From assembly GCA_963700895.1 (NCBI GenBank), contig CAVOZI010000016.1, forward strand, positions 124,001-188,000: a DNA stretch of 64,000 nucleotides, in the 5' to 3' direction. Under the pieces are notes generated by a model that saw only the letters and a program-made list of their open reading frames with translations, was not told the DNA's origin and did not search any database. Of this stretch, positions 37,257 to 47,347 are shown piece by piece; the first letter of the stretch is position 1, and each line of letters starts with the position of its first letter. The position numbers and the translations under genes were made by a program. The stretch comes from Anderseniella sp963700895 (lineage in GTDB: Bacteria; Pseudomonadota; Alphaproteobacteria; Rhizobiales; Aestuariivirgaceae).

Positions 37257-38186
37257 TCACTCCCTTGCCGGGACAGTTCGCATCCAGGCAACGATTGCAT
37301 TCAGGTCGTCAGCACTTAGTCCTGCGTACCAATTGAAGGCCATGGGAGGTCCCAGTTTTTTGCCATCACGGGATATGCCATCGGTAATCGCCCGCTTGAT
37401 TTCGTCATCCGTCCAGTCGCCAATACCCTTCGTGGGATGCGATGTGATGTTTCGGGCAGTTGAACCTTTCCAACCTGCCTGAAGACCCTGGACCATGGAT
37501 GGATCGAATTGCCGTCCACCCGCGCCGAGCCCTGCCTCATAATCGGAAACACCCTTGTTCCGAACCGAATGGCATTCCATGCAGTGCCCGATGGTCACAA
37601 GATAGGCACCAAGCCGTACCGGATCCTTCATGTCGTCTGCACTGAAACCTTGTTCCGCATCGGGATAAGGCTGGTGCACGACAGGTAACTTGTATTCAGG
37701 AAGAGCGATCTCATTGCGCACCGGTTTGACCGTGCGAAGATAGGCGACGATAGCATCAAGATCACCAGGAAGAAGCGCTTTGTAGAAGCTTGCCGGCATG
37801 ACGGCAGCCAAGGCGACACCGGAGAGCCGCGCATGAGCAGGCCTTATGCCTTCGGTGAGTGCGCGCTTGATGTCCTCGTCACTCCAGGTGCCTATGCCGG
37901 TTTCGTTGTCTGGTGTGATGTTGGCGGCAACAGCATTGAAGGCAGGCGTCTTGAAGGAAAGGCCACCAGACAGCTCCTTCTCAGGAACTGGGTTTCCGTC
38001 TGGCGTCTTTGGGGTGTGGCAGTTGCCGCACGCCAGGATCGTGTTGACCAGGTAACTGCCTCGCTCCACCAACGTTTCGGCCCCTGCCGGAACCGCGATC
38101 ACAACCATGGTAGCGAGGGCCATGGACAGTCTGGTGAATGCTTTGGATTTTGAAATTCTCGTTCTAGGCGCTGCAGGGCGTGTCAT
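37257..38186 (-). CDS. Di-heme c-type cytochrome
   Basis: 309 residues from the ATG at 38186, beginning with a basic N-terminus and signal peptide (AMALATMVVIAVPAGA-like, cleavage near AGA, about residue 35). Two haem sites CGNCH (near 54) and CMECH (near 193), each with a likely distal Met in a later stretch (VMPASFYK and PPMAFNWYAGLS). This resembles the cytochrome subunits of membrane alcohol or aldehyde dehydrogenases. No dehydrogenase subunit is adjacent, so it may act alone. Confidence 0.9.
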   Translation of the reverse strand: MTRPAAPRTRISKSKAFTRLSMALATMVVIAVPAGAETLVERGSYLVNTILACGNCHTPKTPDGNPVPEKELSGGLSFKTPAFNAVAANITPDNETGIGTWSDEDIKRALTEGIRPAHARLSGVALAAVMPASFYKALLPGDLDAIVAYLRTVKPVRNEIALPEYKLPVVHQPYPDAEQGFSADDMKDPVRLGAYLVTIGHCMECHSVRNKGVSDYEAGLGAGGRQFDPSMVQGLQAGWKGSTARNITSHPTKGIGDWTDDEIKRAITDGISRDGKKLGPPMAFNWYAGLSADDLNAIVAWMRTVPARE

Positions 38187-38428
38187 GGAAGTCCTCCACC
38201 CAAGTGGCCCGGTCGAGTTGACCGTATGCGGACAGTACTCCGAACCGGCGTCAACTGACAGTAGCCAGAATTGAATCCGGTCCTGTTGTTCATGGTGCTG
38301 ATGGGGAACGGTGGTGAGAACAACTGAAAACTGAGGGGTAGCTTCAAGCAATTACACCGATGGACTGTTCCTGCAACTCTCACTGCCGCTGTTGCTCGGT
38401 TGCGAATTTGCCAACATTGTGGAACCCT

Positions 38429-38653
38429 TTACTCCAGTCCGCGACATAGATGGGCCTGGTAGTACACTTCCAGCTCGCTCGAAAAGGCCTCTGTGTTGCT
38501 CCAGATATTCTCGCATATCACTTGTTGCGCGGCCCGCCGGGTCTCAGTGAACTGTTCCGGGTCAGAGGTTCTCGCGGTGGCGCCTGCGAAGAGGTTAGAT
38601 AACGCCCGAAGTTTCTGCCATGAGCTCGGGAAGGAGGTCAGCGTCATTTCCAT
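38429..38653 (-). CDS. Small hypothetical protein
   Basis: 74 residues, MEMTLTSFPSSWQKLRALS onward, with a GAGAGGAC site close to the ATG. No recognisable domain. It lies between a leftward cytochrome gene and the rightward LysR gene and is divergent to the latter, so it could be its target. Coding status is uncertain. Confidence 0.4.
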   Translation of the reverse strand: MEMTLTSFPSSWQKLRALSNLFAGATARTSDPEQFTETRRAAQQVICENIWSNTEAFSSELEVYYQAHLCRGLE

Positions 38654-38742
38654 GTCCTCTCGGAAACAAACCAGCTAACCCGAAGATATCGGATAGCAAC
38701 AATCCACTGGTATCCCGGCTGACGTTGTGCTGCTCTACAGAA

Positions 38743-39648
38743 ATGAAGAGCTCGTTCAGCAACTGGGCTGACATCAAGGTCTTTCTCACTGTTGTGAGAA
38801 CAGGCTCGACACTGGCTGCCTCCAGGCAGCTTGGCATGTCACAACCAACTGTCGCGCGGCGAATTGATGCCCTTGAACATGCACTGAGAGTGACCCTGTT
38901 TGACAGGGACACGCGGGGATTTCATCCGACACAGGAAGCCAAACGACTGCAGTTAGCCGCTGCAAATGTCGAAGCCTCAATAGCCATGTTTGTTGGCGAA
39001 GCAGAGAATTCGCTAAGGGCCAATTCGCATCCCATTAGGATTACGGCTCCCCGGGTGAACTTCTCTACCAATTTTGCAAGGATCCTGTCCGACTTCAGTG
39101 CAGAGCACCCCGGAACCCATTTCGAGTTCATTTCGACTGATGACATTCTTGATCTGGCCGCCGGGGGGGCCGACGTAGCAATCCGGATCGCGAAGAAGAT
39201 CGAAGATGACCGGTTGATTTGCCGAAAGCTGAACGACCAGGTTACTGCCTCCCTGTATGCATCGGTCGCTTATGCAGATCGCAATGGACTTCCGAGTTCA
39301 CCATCGGAATTCGGCAGACACAAATTCGTGGTCTATGATCGCTATTCGAGTACTTTTGGCGTCAACGAATGGCTTCTGGATCGCATAGACAGCACACAGA
39401 TCGTCTCGCGTTGCTCAGATGTCGAAGCAATGATTGCCGCAATAAAAGCCGGCATTGGCATAGGTATTGTGCCGACATCGCTTGCCCGTGACGACTCCTA
39501 TCTGAAGCGCTGTGTCCCACCTCCGGAAGGCACGTCTGCCTGTTCCTGGCTGCTTGTCAGTCCCGATGCGTATCGTCGCCCGGAAGTCAAAGCCTTCACA
39601 GCCTTCTTTGCCCCTCGGTATCAAGCCATCTTCAAGGCAAAACCGTAG
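38743..39648 (+). CDS. LysR-family transcriptional regulator
   Basis: 302 residues from the ATG at 38743 (MKSSFSNWADIKVFL). The winged helix-turn-helix occupies residues 1-65 (TGSTLAASRQLGMSQPTVARRIDALE), and the effector domain covers about 90-290 (GIGIGIVPTSLA). The upstream in-frame ATG at 38620 adds unrelated residues and overlaps the divergent gene. The target is not clear; the divergent small gene and cytochrome are candidates. Confidence 0.9.
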   Translation: MKSSFSNWADIKVFLTVVRTGSTLAASRQLGMSQPTVARRIDALEHALRVTLFDRDTRGFHPTQEAKRLQLAAANVEASIAMFVGEAENSLRANSHPIRITAPRVNFSTNFARILSDFSAEHPGTHFEFISTDDILDLAAGGADVAIRIAKKIEDDRLICRKLNDQVTASLYASVAYADRNGLPSSPSEFGRHKFVVYDRYSSTFGVNEWLLDRIDSTQIVSRCSDVEAMIAAIKAGIGIGIVPTSLARDDSYLKRCVPPPEGTSACSWLLVSPDAYRRPEVKAFTAFFAPRYQAIFKAKP

Positions 39649-39732
39649 GTCGAGTGCGCACCTCCAATCCGGAGTTCAACCTGTGCGTTTGCTGGAAGAA
39701 GCCTCAGCGTTTCCGAGCCAAATGAATAATGG

Positions 39733-39896
39733 TCATCGCTTGCCGATAAGGCTTTCGACGGCCTTGCGTTTGAATAGGCGTTCGGCATTGCCATAGGCGA
39801 TCTTCTCGCCAACGCTCCTGGGCAACCATCCATCATCGCGTGCTTGACGTCCTCGTCACCCATAAGCCGATGTCCGTAGGGCGACCCACCGCCGAT
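39733..39896 (-). pseudogene. C-terminal remnant of an amidohydrolase
   Basis: On the minus strand one frame reads YGHRLMGDEDVKHAMMDGCP, then needs a shift to continue as SVGEKIAYGNAERLFKRKAV and ESLIGKR. This matches the end of metal-dependent amidohydrolases (ACMSD or TIM-barrel type). The rest of the gene is absent, overlapped by a MOSC gene on the other strand. Confidence 0.62.
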
Positions 39897-40105
39897 TGAT
39901 AGTAACCTTGGATGAACTCAAGACACTGCTTCACCTTACTGAGCACAACTGGCTGATCGACCAGTCACATCAGCGAGATTCGGCGCGCCAGACTCAAGAA
40001 AGGCAGCGTACCTTTGGGAAGATGCTTGCTCTGTTCGAACAACTGGAGCAACCTCGAAATGCCGGCGCTCCACTCGGGGAATGCCGGGTTCAGGATCAAG
40101 CCACA

Positions 40106-40705
40106 GTGAAACAGGAACTTTCCCCGACCGACTATTACGGTGTCGTGGTCTGGCTTGGCCGTACACCAAAACGCCAGGACATTCTGCGCGGATTTGAGAC
40201 AGCCGAAATCCTGCTCGGTTTCGAGGGCATTGCCGGCGACGTTCATGAAGGGGCGACGCGGTCATCGTGCTCGCGGGTTACCCAGCTTTACCCTTTGAAC
40301 ACAGAAATTCGCAACACACGCCAACTGACTATCCTTTCAACTGAAAACCTTGCAGAAATCGCACATGACATGGGGCTCGAGAAGATCTCGCCTGAGTTGG
40401 TAGGTGCGAACGTTGTGGTGGAAAACATCCCGGACCTGAGCCATCTGACGCCGTCGTCTCGATTGCAGTCCGAAAGTGGTACGACAATTCTCGTGGACCG
40501 GTTAAACCAGCCATGCACATATCCCGCTCGGAGCATCGAAAAGGCACATCCGGGCTTTGGCAAGTTGTTCAGGCGTGCTGCAGAGGGGCGGCAAGAAGTG
40601 ACGGCCTGGGTAGAGCGACCCGGCGTTCTGAAGGTCGGTGATCGTCTTCGCCTGCATGTGCCAAGGCATCGTGCCTGGCAACCAGAACAAAGCGCAGGCG
40701 CCTGA
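40106..40705 (+). CDS. MOSC domain-containing protein
   Basis: 199 residues from the GTG at 40106, preceded by AGGAT. An in-frame ATG further upstream (39896) would give 269 residues but the added part shows no homology. The MOSC pattern is seen in GFEGIAGDVHEG near residue 45, RQLTILSTENLAEIA near 80, and PELVGANVVVENI near 110. MOSC proteins bind molybdenum cofactor sulfur in some cases, but the role here is unknown. It has no molybdoenzyme beside it. Confidence 0.8.
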   Translation: MKQELSPTDYYGVVVWLGRTPKRQDILRGFETAEILLGFEGIAGDVHEGATRSSCSRVTQLYPLNTEIRNTRQLTILSTENLAEIAHDMGLEKISPELVGANVVVENIPDLSHLTPSSRLQSESGTTILVDRLNQPCTYPARSIEKAHPGFGKLFRRAAEGRQEVTAWVERPGVLKVGDRLRLHVPRHRAWQPEQSAGA

Positions 40706-40830
40706 TTTATAAGTACAGCCGTGCCTCTGGTTTAAAGTGGCAGCACCATGTGGTGGCGCAGCCCCAAGCCATAGTTTTCATCGAGATAGGGCAGCCGGGT
40801 TCGGGCAGAGGCATCGCAGAGGGCCTCACT

Positions 40831-40910
40831 AATGTCCGAGTCGGGTCAACAACGGCCGGTTTTGATTTTTGCGCAATCCGTCTGCTCTGCCCCCGTAAGC
40901 AGACATTTGA
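40831..40910 (-). repeat. Dispersed ~110-bp repeat, copy 2 (partial)
   Basis: On the minus strand it reads AATGTCTGCTTACGGGGGCA, then AAAACCGGCC, then TTGACCCGACTCGGACATT. It fills part of the gap between the MOSC and integrase genes. Confidence 0.75.
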
Positions 40911-41003
40911 AGCGTTCAGCAGGCCCACCCACCGGAACGCTCATTGGCACCTTTCTGCCACCGTCCTACGCATGTGGTGCGGCACACGGCGAGGACCTGA
41001 TCG

Positions 41004-41984
41004 ATGGCGACAATACGTAAACTGAGAGGAAGATGGCAGGCGATGCTGCGGCGCAAGGGCATGGCCCCGCGTGCCAAGTCGTTCGACAGCAAGTCAGACG
41101 CCGAGCGCTGGGCGCGTCACCTGGAGTCGGAACTCGATCGCTGTGGATCGCTACCTGATTCACGCGTTGCCGAGCGTACGACTCTCTGTGAGCTTCTGAG
41201 ACGCTATCTGGACGAGGTCACACCTCACAAGCGCAGCGCAAGGACCGAGACACTGCGCATCGAGGCCATTCTGCGTCGGGACATCTGTCATCGCACGCTG
41301 ACGCAACTGTCGAGCAATGATCTGGCTGTCTATCGCGATGAACGTCTCAAGCAGGTTGCCCCGGCCACGGTTCGACGTGAACTGAACACCATCAGTCACG
41401 CCATCGACATCGCCCGGCGTGAATGGGGACTGTACCTGACACAGAACCCGGCAAAGCTGGTCAGACGCCCTGTCCCGCCCAAGGGGCGTAATCGACGGCT
41501 CGAAGCAGGCGAAGAGCACAGACTGCTAGACGCTGCTGACAGCTGCTACCGCGACTACATGCGCCCCATCATCATCTTGGCCATTGAGACCGGCATGCGC
41601 CGCGGCGAGATGCTGTCACTGAAATGGTGTGACATCGATCTCGCTCGCCGTGTTATTCACCTGGCCATGACCAAGAACGGCGAGGCGCGAGACGTGCCGT
41701 TGTCCAAACGAGCAACCCAAACACTCCAATCAATGTCTCGCTCCTCGGACAACTTGTTCGATTGCAGCGAGACGGCCGTTTGGCAATCCTGGTGCCGCAT
41801 TCGCAAGCGGGCCGATTTGCACAATCTGCATTTCCACGATCTACGCCACGAGGCGATCAGCCGCCTGTTCGAGAAAGGTCTCGGCATCATCGAGGTCAGC
41901 ACCATCTCCGGTCACAAGGAACTGAAGATGCTGCAACGCTACACCCATCTCAGGGCCGAGGATCTGGTGGCGCGGTTGGGGTGA
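41004..41984 (+). CDS. Tyrosine-type site-specific integrase
   Basis: 326 residues. The N-terminal SAM-like arm/core-binding domain covers about 60-150. The catalytic domain shows the first Arg in ETGMRRGEMLSLKW (near 197), the HDLRH box near 276, ISGHKEL near 300 and the nucleophile Tyr in MLQRYTHL near 312. All catalytic positions are present. It is not next to an att site or tRNA, being in mid-island. Confidence 0.93.
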   Translation: MATIRKLRGRWQAMLRRKGMAPRAKSFDSKSDAERWARHLESELDRCGSLPDSRVAERTTLCELLRRYLDEVTPHKRSARTETLRIEAILRRDICHRTLTQLSSNDLAVYRDERLKQVAPATVRRELNTISHAIDIARREWGLYLTQNPAKLVRRPVPPKGRNRRLEAGEEHRLLDAADSCYRDYMRPIIILAIETGMRRGEMLSLKWCDIDLARRVIHLAMTKNGEARDVPLSKRATQTLQSMSRSSDNLFDCSETAVWQSWCRIRKRADLHNLHFHDLRHEAISRLFEKGLGIIEVSTISGHKELKMLQRYTHLRAEDLVARLG

Positions 41985-42860
41985 GAAATCTTCAGTCAGC
42001 AGGGGTGTATCTGAAAGTGGCAGCAATACCCTTAAATGCAATTATTGATTGCATATTGCAACCGCTCTCTGATAAGCTAATCCAGTCAAACGCTTGCCGC
42101 ATCATGGTGAGCACCATAGTGGCCTTGCAATCAACCGGTGTGGCGAAAACAGGACGTCAGCTTTGAGGTAGCCACAGCCGAAAGGGATATCGCTTCAAGC
42201 GCTCCCCTGCCTAAAAGCAGGACGCCTTGGGGAGGTTGCACCGGCAGCATTCTGGCTGCGAACGCGAAAAAAGATGGAAGCTCTGCGTTGCCGTATCTTC
42301 CACTCACCGGCTTGTAGATGAGAATGAGCAGGCGGTGAGGCTTCGAACAAAGTTCGATAACCGCATGGTCCACTTGGACCGGGAAACGGAGCCGCATGCA
42401 GGTCAATGGATGCCACCTGCTACAACTGACAATCGTCAGGCTCTTCGCCGACTTCTAACGGAGGGAGTTCCCCCATGAATTGCCAGTTTCTAATCTGCCA
42501 ATTTGTGGGGGAGAAAGCCCTTCTTGGAGGGGGGGAGCGAAAGGGTGTTGGTCTGTTAGCGATATGAAAAAGTTGCCTGAAATCCGGGATTTTCCCAGAT
42601 CTAAGCGGTTTAACCAGCTGGATTTAAGTTAAGCAAGCCTAGGCAACCTACATTTTACAATGCGAAGCTCAAAATAGAGAAATGATGGACAAAAAATTAT
42701 TTTTATAAGTGAAAACAAAAAAAGAGTATCGAAAATTAATTATAAGCTAAAATTTCATATTCATTCTGATTTATAATTTCAGTGTGATTTATGGGAAAAT
42801 CAGTAGTGGTTGATCAATAGATCTTAAGCGGTGACTCAAAGAGACCGCAGCTTTAATCGG
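41985..42860. other. 876-bp intergenic stretch, AT-rich in its right half
   Basis: No recognised gene. A plus-strand open frame of 83 codons (42227-42478) has no recognised domain, and a 30-codon frame follows its end. From about 42,650 to 42,840 the sequence is strongly AT-rich. A promoter of the integrase-adjacent region or decay is possible. Confidence 0.5.
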
Positions 42861-43779
42861 TTAAGCCATGACGCTGATTGTCCGATTAGAATACCGCAAC
42901 CTAGCATCCACCAGTGTCACTGGCAGCTGAACTGGCCTTCCAAAGACGCTGTCTGAAAGCCACTTCAACTCGCTATCGGGATCTTCAACCAGCACCCACC
43001 AGGCCTTCTCGCGATCTTCGGTGCCGGGATCCCAGGCGTAACCGCGTTTACGAAGATCGTTCTTTTTGTCGAACGGGGCTCCGGCAGCACGTAGAAGGTA
43101 TCGCGGCTTGCGGGCACTTTCGAGCAGAGCCTGCAGTCCCAGACCACCAGATGCGGGAAGTTGGTGATTGAGCAGGAACAGTCCTGCCAGACAATCATTG
43201 AGGGCCCGATGACCTTGGTAGAACCAACCCTGCTGCATCAGCAGGTAGTCGAGCTTACCGGCCCCAAAGCCTTGTGATCGCCAGTCAATGTCAACCAGGC
43301 TGCACGCCCAGGGCTTGTCCTCGAAGCCGGGCCAATAACGTTCAAGCACCGGGCGATCAAAGCTGGCATTGTGTGCAATGATCAGATCAGCTTCATCGAC
43401 CAGCTGTATCAACCGATCCTCGTGCACGCTCTTGCCCCGCACCATGTCATCGGTAATGCCATGTACTTGAGTGGAGGCTACCGGGATCGGCATGCCGGGA
43501 TCACGAAAGTCATCAAGCGCATGATCTTCAAGCACGGCAAGCAGTTCACCTGAGACCGGATCATAGTCGAACGGCAGCAAGGCAACCTCGATGATCTCGT
43601 CGGTGTCTATATCAAGACCGGTGGTTTCGACATCGACAAACAGCCCGCGTCGGCTTGGATTGACGAATACCGGGAAGTTGCCAATCTACCGATGACGGTA
43701 TCCGGCGTAGCACGCGATAATCATCGTGTGCTTCAAGCAGGGCAGCTGCCGCTTTGATCTGATCGTTCTCAATGGTCAT
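42861..43779 (-). pseudogene. 3'-5' exonuclease (DnaQ-like) with a frameshift
   Basis: The family's usual start, MTIENDQIKAAAALLEAHDD then YRVLRRIPSSVDW, begins at the ATG at 43779. After about 33 codons the homology moves to another frame: VNPSRRGLFVDVETTGLD with the DEDD motif DVETTG, then LIIAHNASFDRPVLERYWPG and GHRALNDCLAGLFLL. A one-base shift near 43680 separates them. The rest of the exonuclease (238 residues) and its C-terminal domain look intact. Confidence 0.75.
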
Positions 43780-44943
43780 TTGCGGTCGCGGATCCGATCC
43801 AGTGATATCTGCATGGCAACAGTCATGGTCATATCAATCAGTCTACACGATCGCGAGGAGTGGACGTCCTAGACAACCCCGCCATATGCCATCCCGATCA
43901 AGCCAGTTGCCGGCATAGTCCCAAGCACTCTCCGGTTAACTGGGATCGTATCATTGGAATGATCGTGTTTGAGCCCGTCATCAGCATCGATACGACAGAG
44001 ATGAACCGCGCTGCAAACGCGGCTGTCTGCTCACCTGGGTGGATAGGATGATCGACGCAAGATAGTTGAGAGACACGCCGAAATATAACCCGTCCGGGTC
44101 GTGCCGAAGGACAGCGAGAGGTGTTGCCGCCATGTTGACGAATGTAAACATGCTCCGTTGCAGGGCACTTTTGGCTCTGGAATACCTATCCAAAGACGTG
44201 TTTTATAGGAATATATGACTCAAAATATAGGTATCCTGCTCCGAGAGAGGGCGCCAAAAGTTTACAAAGGTCTACAAAAGGCTACAAATGTTTACTCGAA
44301 AACGGCTTATAATAGAATATACGGGCTTCCCGAGAGGCTGTTTAATCAAAATTGAGAATAATGTCACAGTTTTTTACCGTCAAGCATATGACCGATGAAT
44401 TTTTCAAAATTATACCAAATCGCCAAAATACATATTAAGTAATTGATTAAGCGTACAGAAATCTAAGAGCCAGATGCTCCATGCTAACGCGATACTGAAA
44501 AACTGCGCATTCGTGGCCCGTTGTTTGCTGTGACGGTGAATAGCAAGAGCAAGCGGCGGAGAGGTGGATTATAGCCTGCGTTGTCAGGTTTTTCGCTACC
44601 TGGCAGATAGGTTCGATACAGCACTGCCCCCGCCTAGCGATACGTTTTTGAAGCTGGCCGGAATGTCTGCTTTCGGGGGTGAAACAGACTCTCGCCATGC
44701 AGCATCAAACCGGCGGCTTTTGACCCGACTCGGACATTGCTGAGCTGTGCTTGTTAGTCCACAATTGGGCTGTCTTTCGACGCTAGAGTAGACGTTCTCG
44801 GTTGCTCGTAAGAGGGTCAGCAAATGACCCGCTACCGAGGCTTTGTTTCGCTGGACGCGAGTTCTGATATTGAGAGACCGGGAACGGCTTTAGGGCACCA
44901 CTGCCATTGAGCAAAATGGCTAAAGCCGCCAAAATGTCGAGTC
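43780..44943. other. 1.16-kb intergenic stretch with dispersed repeat copy 3
   Basis: No supported gene. Around 44,270-44,310 the hexamer TACAAA-like sequence recurs three times (TTTACAAAGG, CTACAAAAGG, CTACAAATG). Composition is AT-rich from 44,200 to 44,460. Confidence 0.5.
44661..44740 (+). repeat. Dispersed ~110-bp repeat, copy 3 (partial)
   Basis: GAATGTCTGCTTTCGGGGGT, then AAACCGGCGGCTTTTGACCC, then GACTCGGACATTGC. The left end of the consensus is missing. Confidence 0.75.
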
Positions 44944-45747
44944 GTGGATAAGGAAATCAAATTCGACGAAGGCTTTTTACTAAGACCTCTCAACACCGAC
45001 GATGTTGAGGGAATAGAAAAGCTTTTCTCCGATCCCGACGTGGTCAAGACCCTTGCCCACAACACGTCCACCCCCGGATCTTCAAGGAACTGCGCTGACG
45101 TATGGTGCAACAGCTACTCCCTAGACAGCTCAGATTCTGAATGGCGTAGTTTGAACATAGGGCTTTGGGCCATCGTGGATGAGCGCACAGGAATGCTCGC
45201 TGGTGCCAATGGCTTTGTGAGTTCTCCAGAATTTGCTCCGGATAGCGTGGAAACCTTCGCGGCATTTGCCAGGCCCTATTGGGGACGGGGGCTTTACACA
45301 AAGACGTCCAAGCTTCTCCTCGACTACCTGTTTAGACAGACGCCGTTTAACTCCGTCTATGCCGTCCTTTGGCCTCTACTCAATCCTGGCAGCGAAGCGG
45401 TTCAACTCAAAATGGGCTTCGATCCCGTGAAGCGGGTCACCGTTCGTGAGTCTTATGGCGAGTCCACGATGGTTGCGATCCGGGACTTTGAACTTTGGCG
45501 TTTAAGAACCAGTTCATCGGGTGATCTGGATGGAACACTTCGGGAAGTCGGCATCAAGTTCGGGCAACTAGCGGCTGAAGACATGTTTTCGATGAAGGAG
45601 GCCATTGAAATGGTTCTTGGAGCATTGGAGGGCCGCATCCGGCCATCTACAGATTTGGAGCGGATAGTTCGAGAGCACCTGAAAACAGGCTGCAACAACC
45701 CCGCATGGGCAACCTATTGCCTCACAAGAGAGAACTGGAACAGCTAA
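44944..45747 (+). CDS. GNAT-family acetyltransferase with C-terminal helical extension
   Basis: 267 residues starting with GTG at 44944; no ATG is in frame nearby. The RimJ/RimL-type GNAT domain occupies 1-180: RPLNTDDVEGIEKLF, FAAFARPYWGRGLYT (acetyl-CoA loop) and NSVYAVLWPLLNPGSEAV. The last 80 residues (GTLREVGIKFG onward) are helical and unlike usual GNATs. The substrate is unknown. Confidence 0.8.
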   Translation: MDKEIKFDEGFLLRPLNTDDVEGIEKLFSDPDVVKTLAHNTSTPGSSRNCADVWCNSYSLDSSDSEWRSLNIGLWAIVDERTGMLAGANGFVSSPEFAPDSVETFAAFARPYWGRGLYTKTSKLLLDYLFRQTPFNSVYAVLWPLLNPGSEAVQLKMGFDPVKRVTVRESYGESTMVAIRDFELWRLRTSSSGDLDGTLREVGIKFGQLAAEDMFSMKEAIEMVLGALEGRIRPSTDLERIVREHLKTGCNNPAWATYCLTRENWNS

Positions 45748-45920
45748 TGCCGGTGTACAAGGATTGCCCCAAGCGTATGGCAATTCGGTCACGGCAGTTT
45801 GACATTCAGTTCACTTGTTGCAGTCCTCCAGCGAGGATAACCGCTACCTCATTTCTGCAAGCAAGCCTATAACGACATAATCGGGTCCTCCCTCACTTGA
45901 GGGATGATCAACGGTAAGTA

Positions 45921-46031
45921 ATGGCACAATTCGGACTACCCAGGCTGCGCCGAAAGACGGCAGCTTTCGAGCGCACAGCAGACATTCTCCGTGAAAGCTG
46001 AAACCGGCCGGTTTTGACCCCAAGCAGACAT
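45921..46031 (+). repeat. Dispersed ~110-bp repeat, copy 4
   Basis: ATGGCACAATTCGGACTACC, then GACGGCAGCTTTCGAGCGCA, CAGCAGACATTCTCCG, AAACCGGCCGGTTTTGACCC and AGCAGACATG. The gap 45748-46079 otherwise shows no gene. Confidence 0.82.
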
Positions 46032-46079
46032 GTCATCAGCAGCCCACCTCAGATGTTGTCTAAGAGGTCGTGGCTGCAT

Positions 46080-46913
46080 TCAGAACCCTCGGAAATCAAT
46101 CTCCTCTGCTGACTTGGTTCCAAATAACTCCTCATGGCGGGCCGCTACTTGCGGCCAGATTGATGCTGCTTCGCTATCTCGGATGCCAAATTCTCGATCT
46201 AACACTTCCTCGAATTGCCCTTCCGAAATCAGCTGCTTTGAGGTGCCTTTGGACGTCTTCTTTCGCAAAATCCGTCCGGTCAAGCAGGTGACGGATTCCG
46301 GCTTCATCAACTGACAAACGAAGTTTGCCTTCAGCGTCGCTTGCGGGTCCGTCTGCTGTCGCACATTATGTCGTTGGATGCGGTTCCAGTCGGCAGGCTC
46401 ATCCTTGAAGTCAAAACGGCAAGGATATGCGAAGGCGTGATTATGGAAGCGCCAATATCCATCATCCAAGCTCTCAAGTCGAAACTCCAAGCACCCTTGA
46501 TTGTAGATACCTTCGGCAAGAGGGATTGGATCCCGTATCCCGTCGCCTAAGCCAAGATCGGCAAGGTATGTCTTTTCGAGACGCACGAGGATTGCCGTAT
46601 GATCTCCAAGAATGTCATCGCCTCGCTCGTCACGATGAATGCCGGCCGTCACTTGAATTACGTTGAACCCGATTTCTTTCAATGCCCAGTTCAGCAGCAT
46701 ATGGGTCTCGTAGCACCATCCGCCTCGTGGACGCATCACCAGCTTTTCGAAGATGCGTTCAATGTCAAAGTCCAGCTTGCGCCCAAGCTGCACATCTAGA
46801 TTTTCATAGGGAATTGCGAAGGCGTGTCTGCGATGAATGGATGACAGACAGTCGTAGGTGGGTTCGACATTACCCTCGAACCTGATCCTTGTGAGATAAT
46901 CGGCCAATCGCAT
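46080..46913 (-). CDS. Arylamine N-acetyltransferase
   Basis: 277 residues, normal length. Transfers acetyl groups from acetyl-CoA to arylamines. The catalytic triad is visible: Cys in RGGWCYE near residue 68, His in GDHTAI near 104 and Asp in LADLGLGDG near 119. The first residues FEGNVEPTYDCLSSIHRRHA match the usual N-terminus. It stands alone in the island. Confidence 0.93.
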   Translation of the reverse strand: MRLADYLTRIRFEGNVEPTYDCLSSIHRRHAFAIPYENLDVQLGRKLDFDIERIFEKLVMRPRGGWCYETHMLLNWALKEIGFNVIQVTAGIHRDERGDDILGDHTAILVRLEKTYLADLGLGDGIRDPIPLAEGIYNQGCLEFRLESLDDGYWRFHNHAFAYPCRFDFKDEPADWNRIQRHNVRQQTDPQATLKANFVCQLMKPESVTCLTGRILRKKTSKGTSKQLISEGQFEEVLDREFGIRDSEAASIWPQVAARHEELFGTKSAEEIDFRGF

Positions 46914-47097
46914 ATGGAACCTCCTGGCACGCCATGCAATTCACTACTTTATCCCTATAAAGACTGACGATCATAGCAGGATCGTTGCCCGTGTACGATG
47001 GCCCTCGAAGACGGCTAACTGCAAACGACTACGCTGTATGGTCAGGGTAATTCTCAACACAAACTCATACATTCCCAATGGGAGCAGGATGTTCGGT

Positions 47098-47210
47098 ATG
47101 GCACGTAATGAACTCTCCGGATCGCCCTCAATGACGGCAGCTTACGGAGGCACAGCAGACATTCTCCGATAAATCCAAAACCGTCTGGAGTTGACCCACT
47201 ACGGACATCC
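47098..47210 (+). repeat. Dispersed ~110-bp repeat, copy 5
   Basis: ATGGCACGTAATGAACTCTC, then GACGGCAGCTTACGGAGGCA, GCAGACATTCTCCG, AAAACCGTCTGGAGTTGACC and CGGACATCC. It lies in the 434-bp gap 46914-47347, the rest of which shows no gene. Confidence 0.82.
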
Positions 47211-47347
47211 TGGCGCAATGCAGCGAAGATCCGTTTTTTAACTCATTGCCGACTGAATTCTGTCTTGAAGTTCATATGGTTTTCGGGAAGATCGATCACG
47301 ACACATTGAGCATCCGGTGGGATGCGGCATGACCCAAGGAGCATCAG

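Noticed and set aside
42227..42478. 83-codon frame in the gap after the integrase
   Set aside because: No recognisable domain or ribosome-binding site; left as unassigned.
44265..44315. Three TACAAA-like repeats as plasmid iterons
   Set aside because: Too few and too imperfect, with no replication gene nearby.
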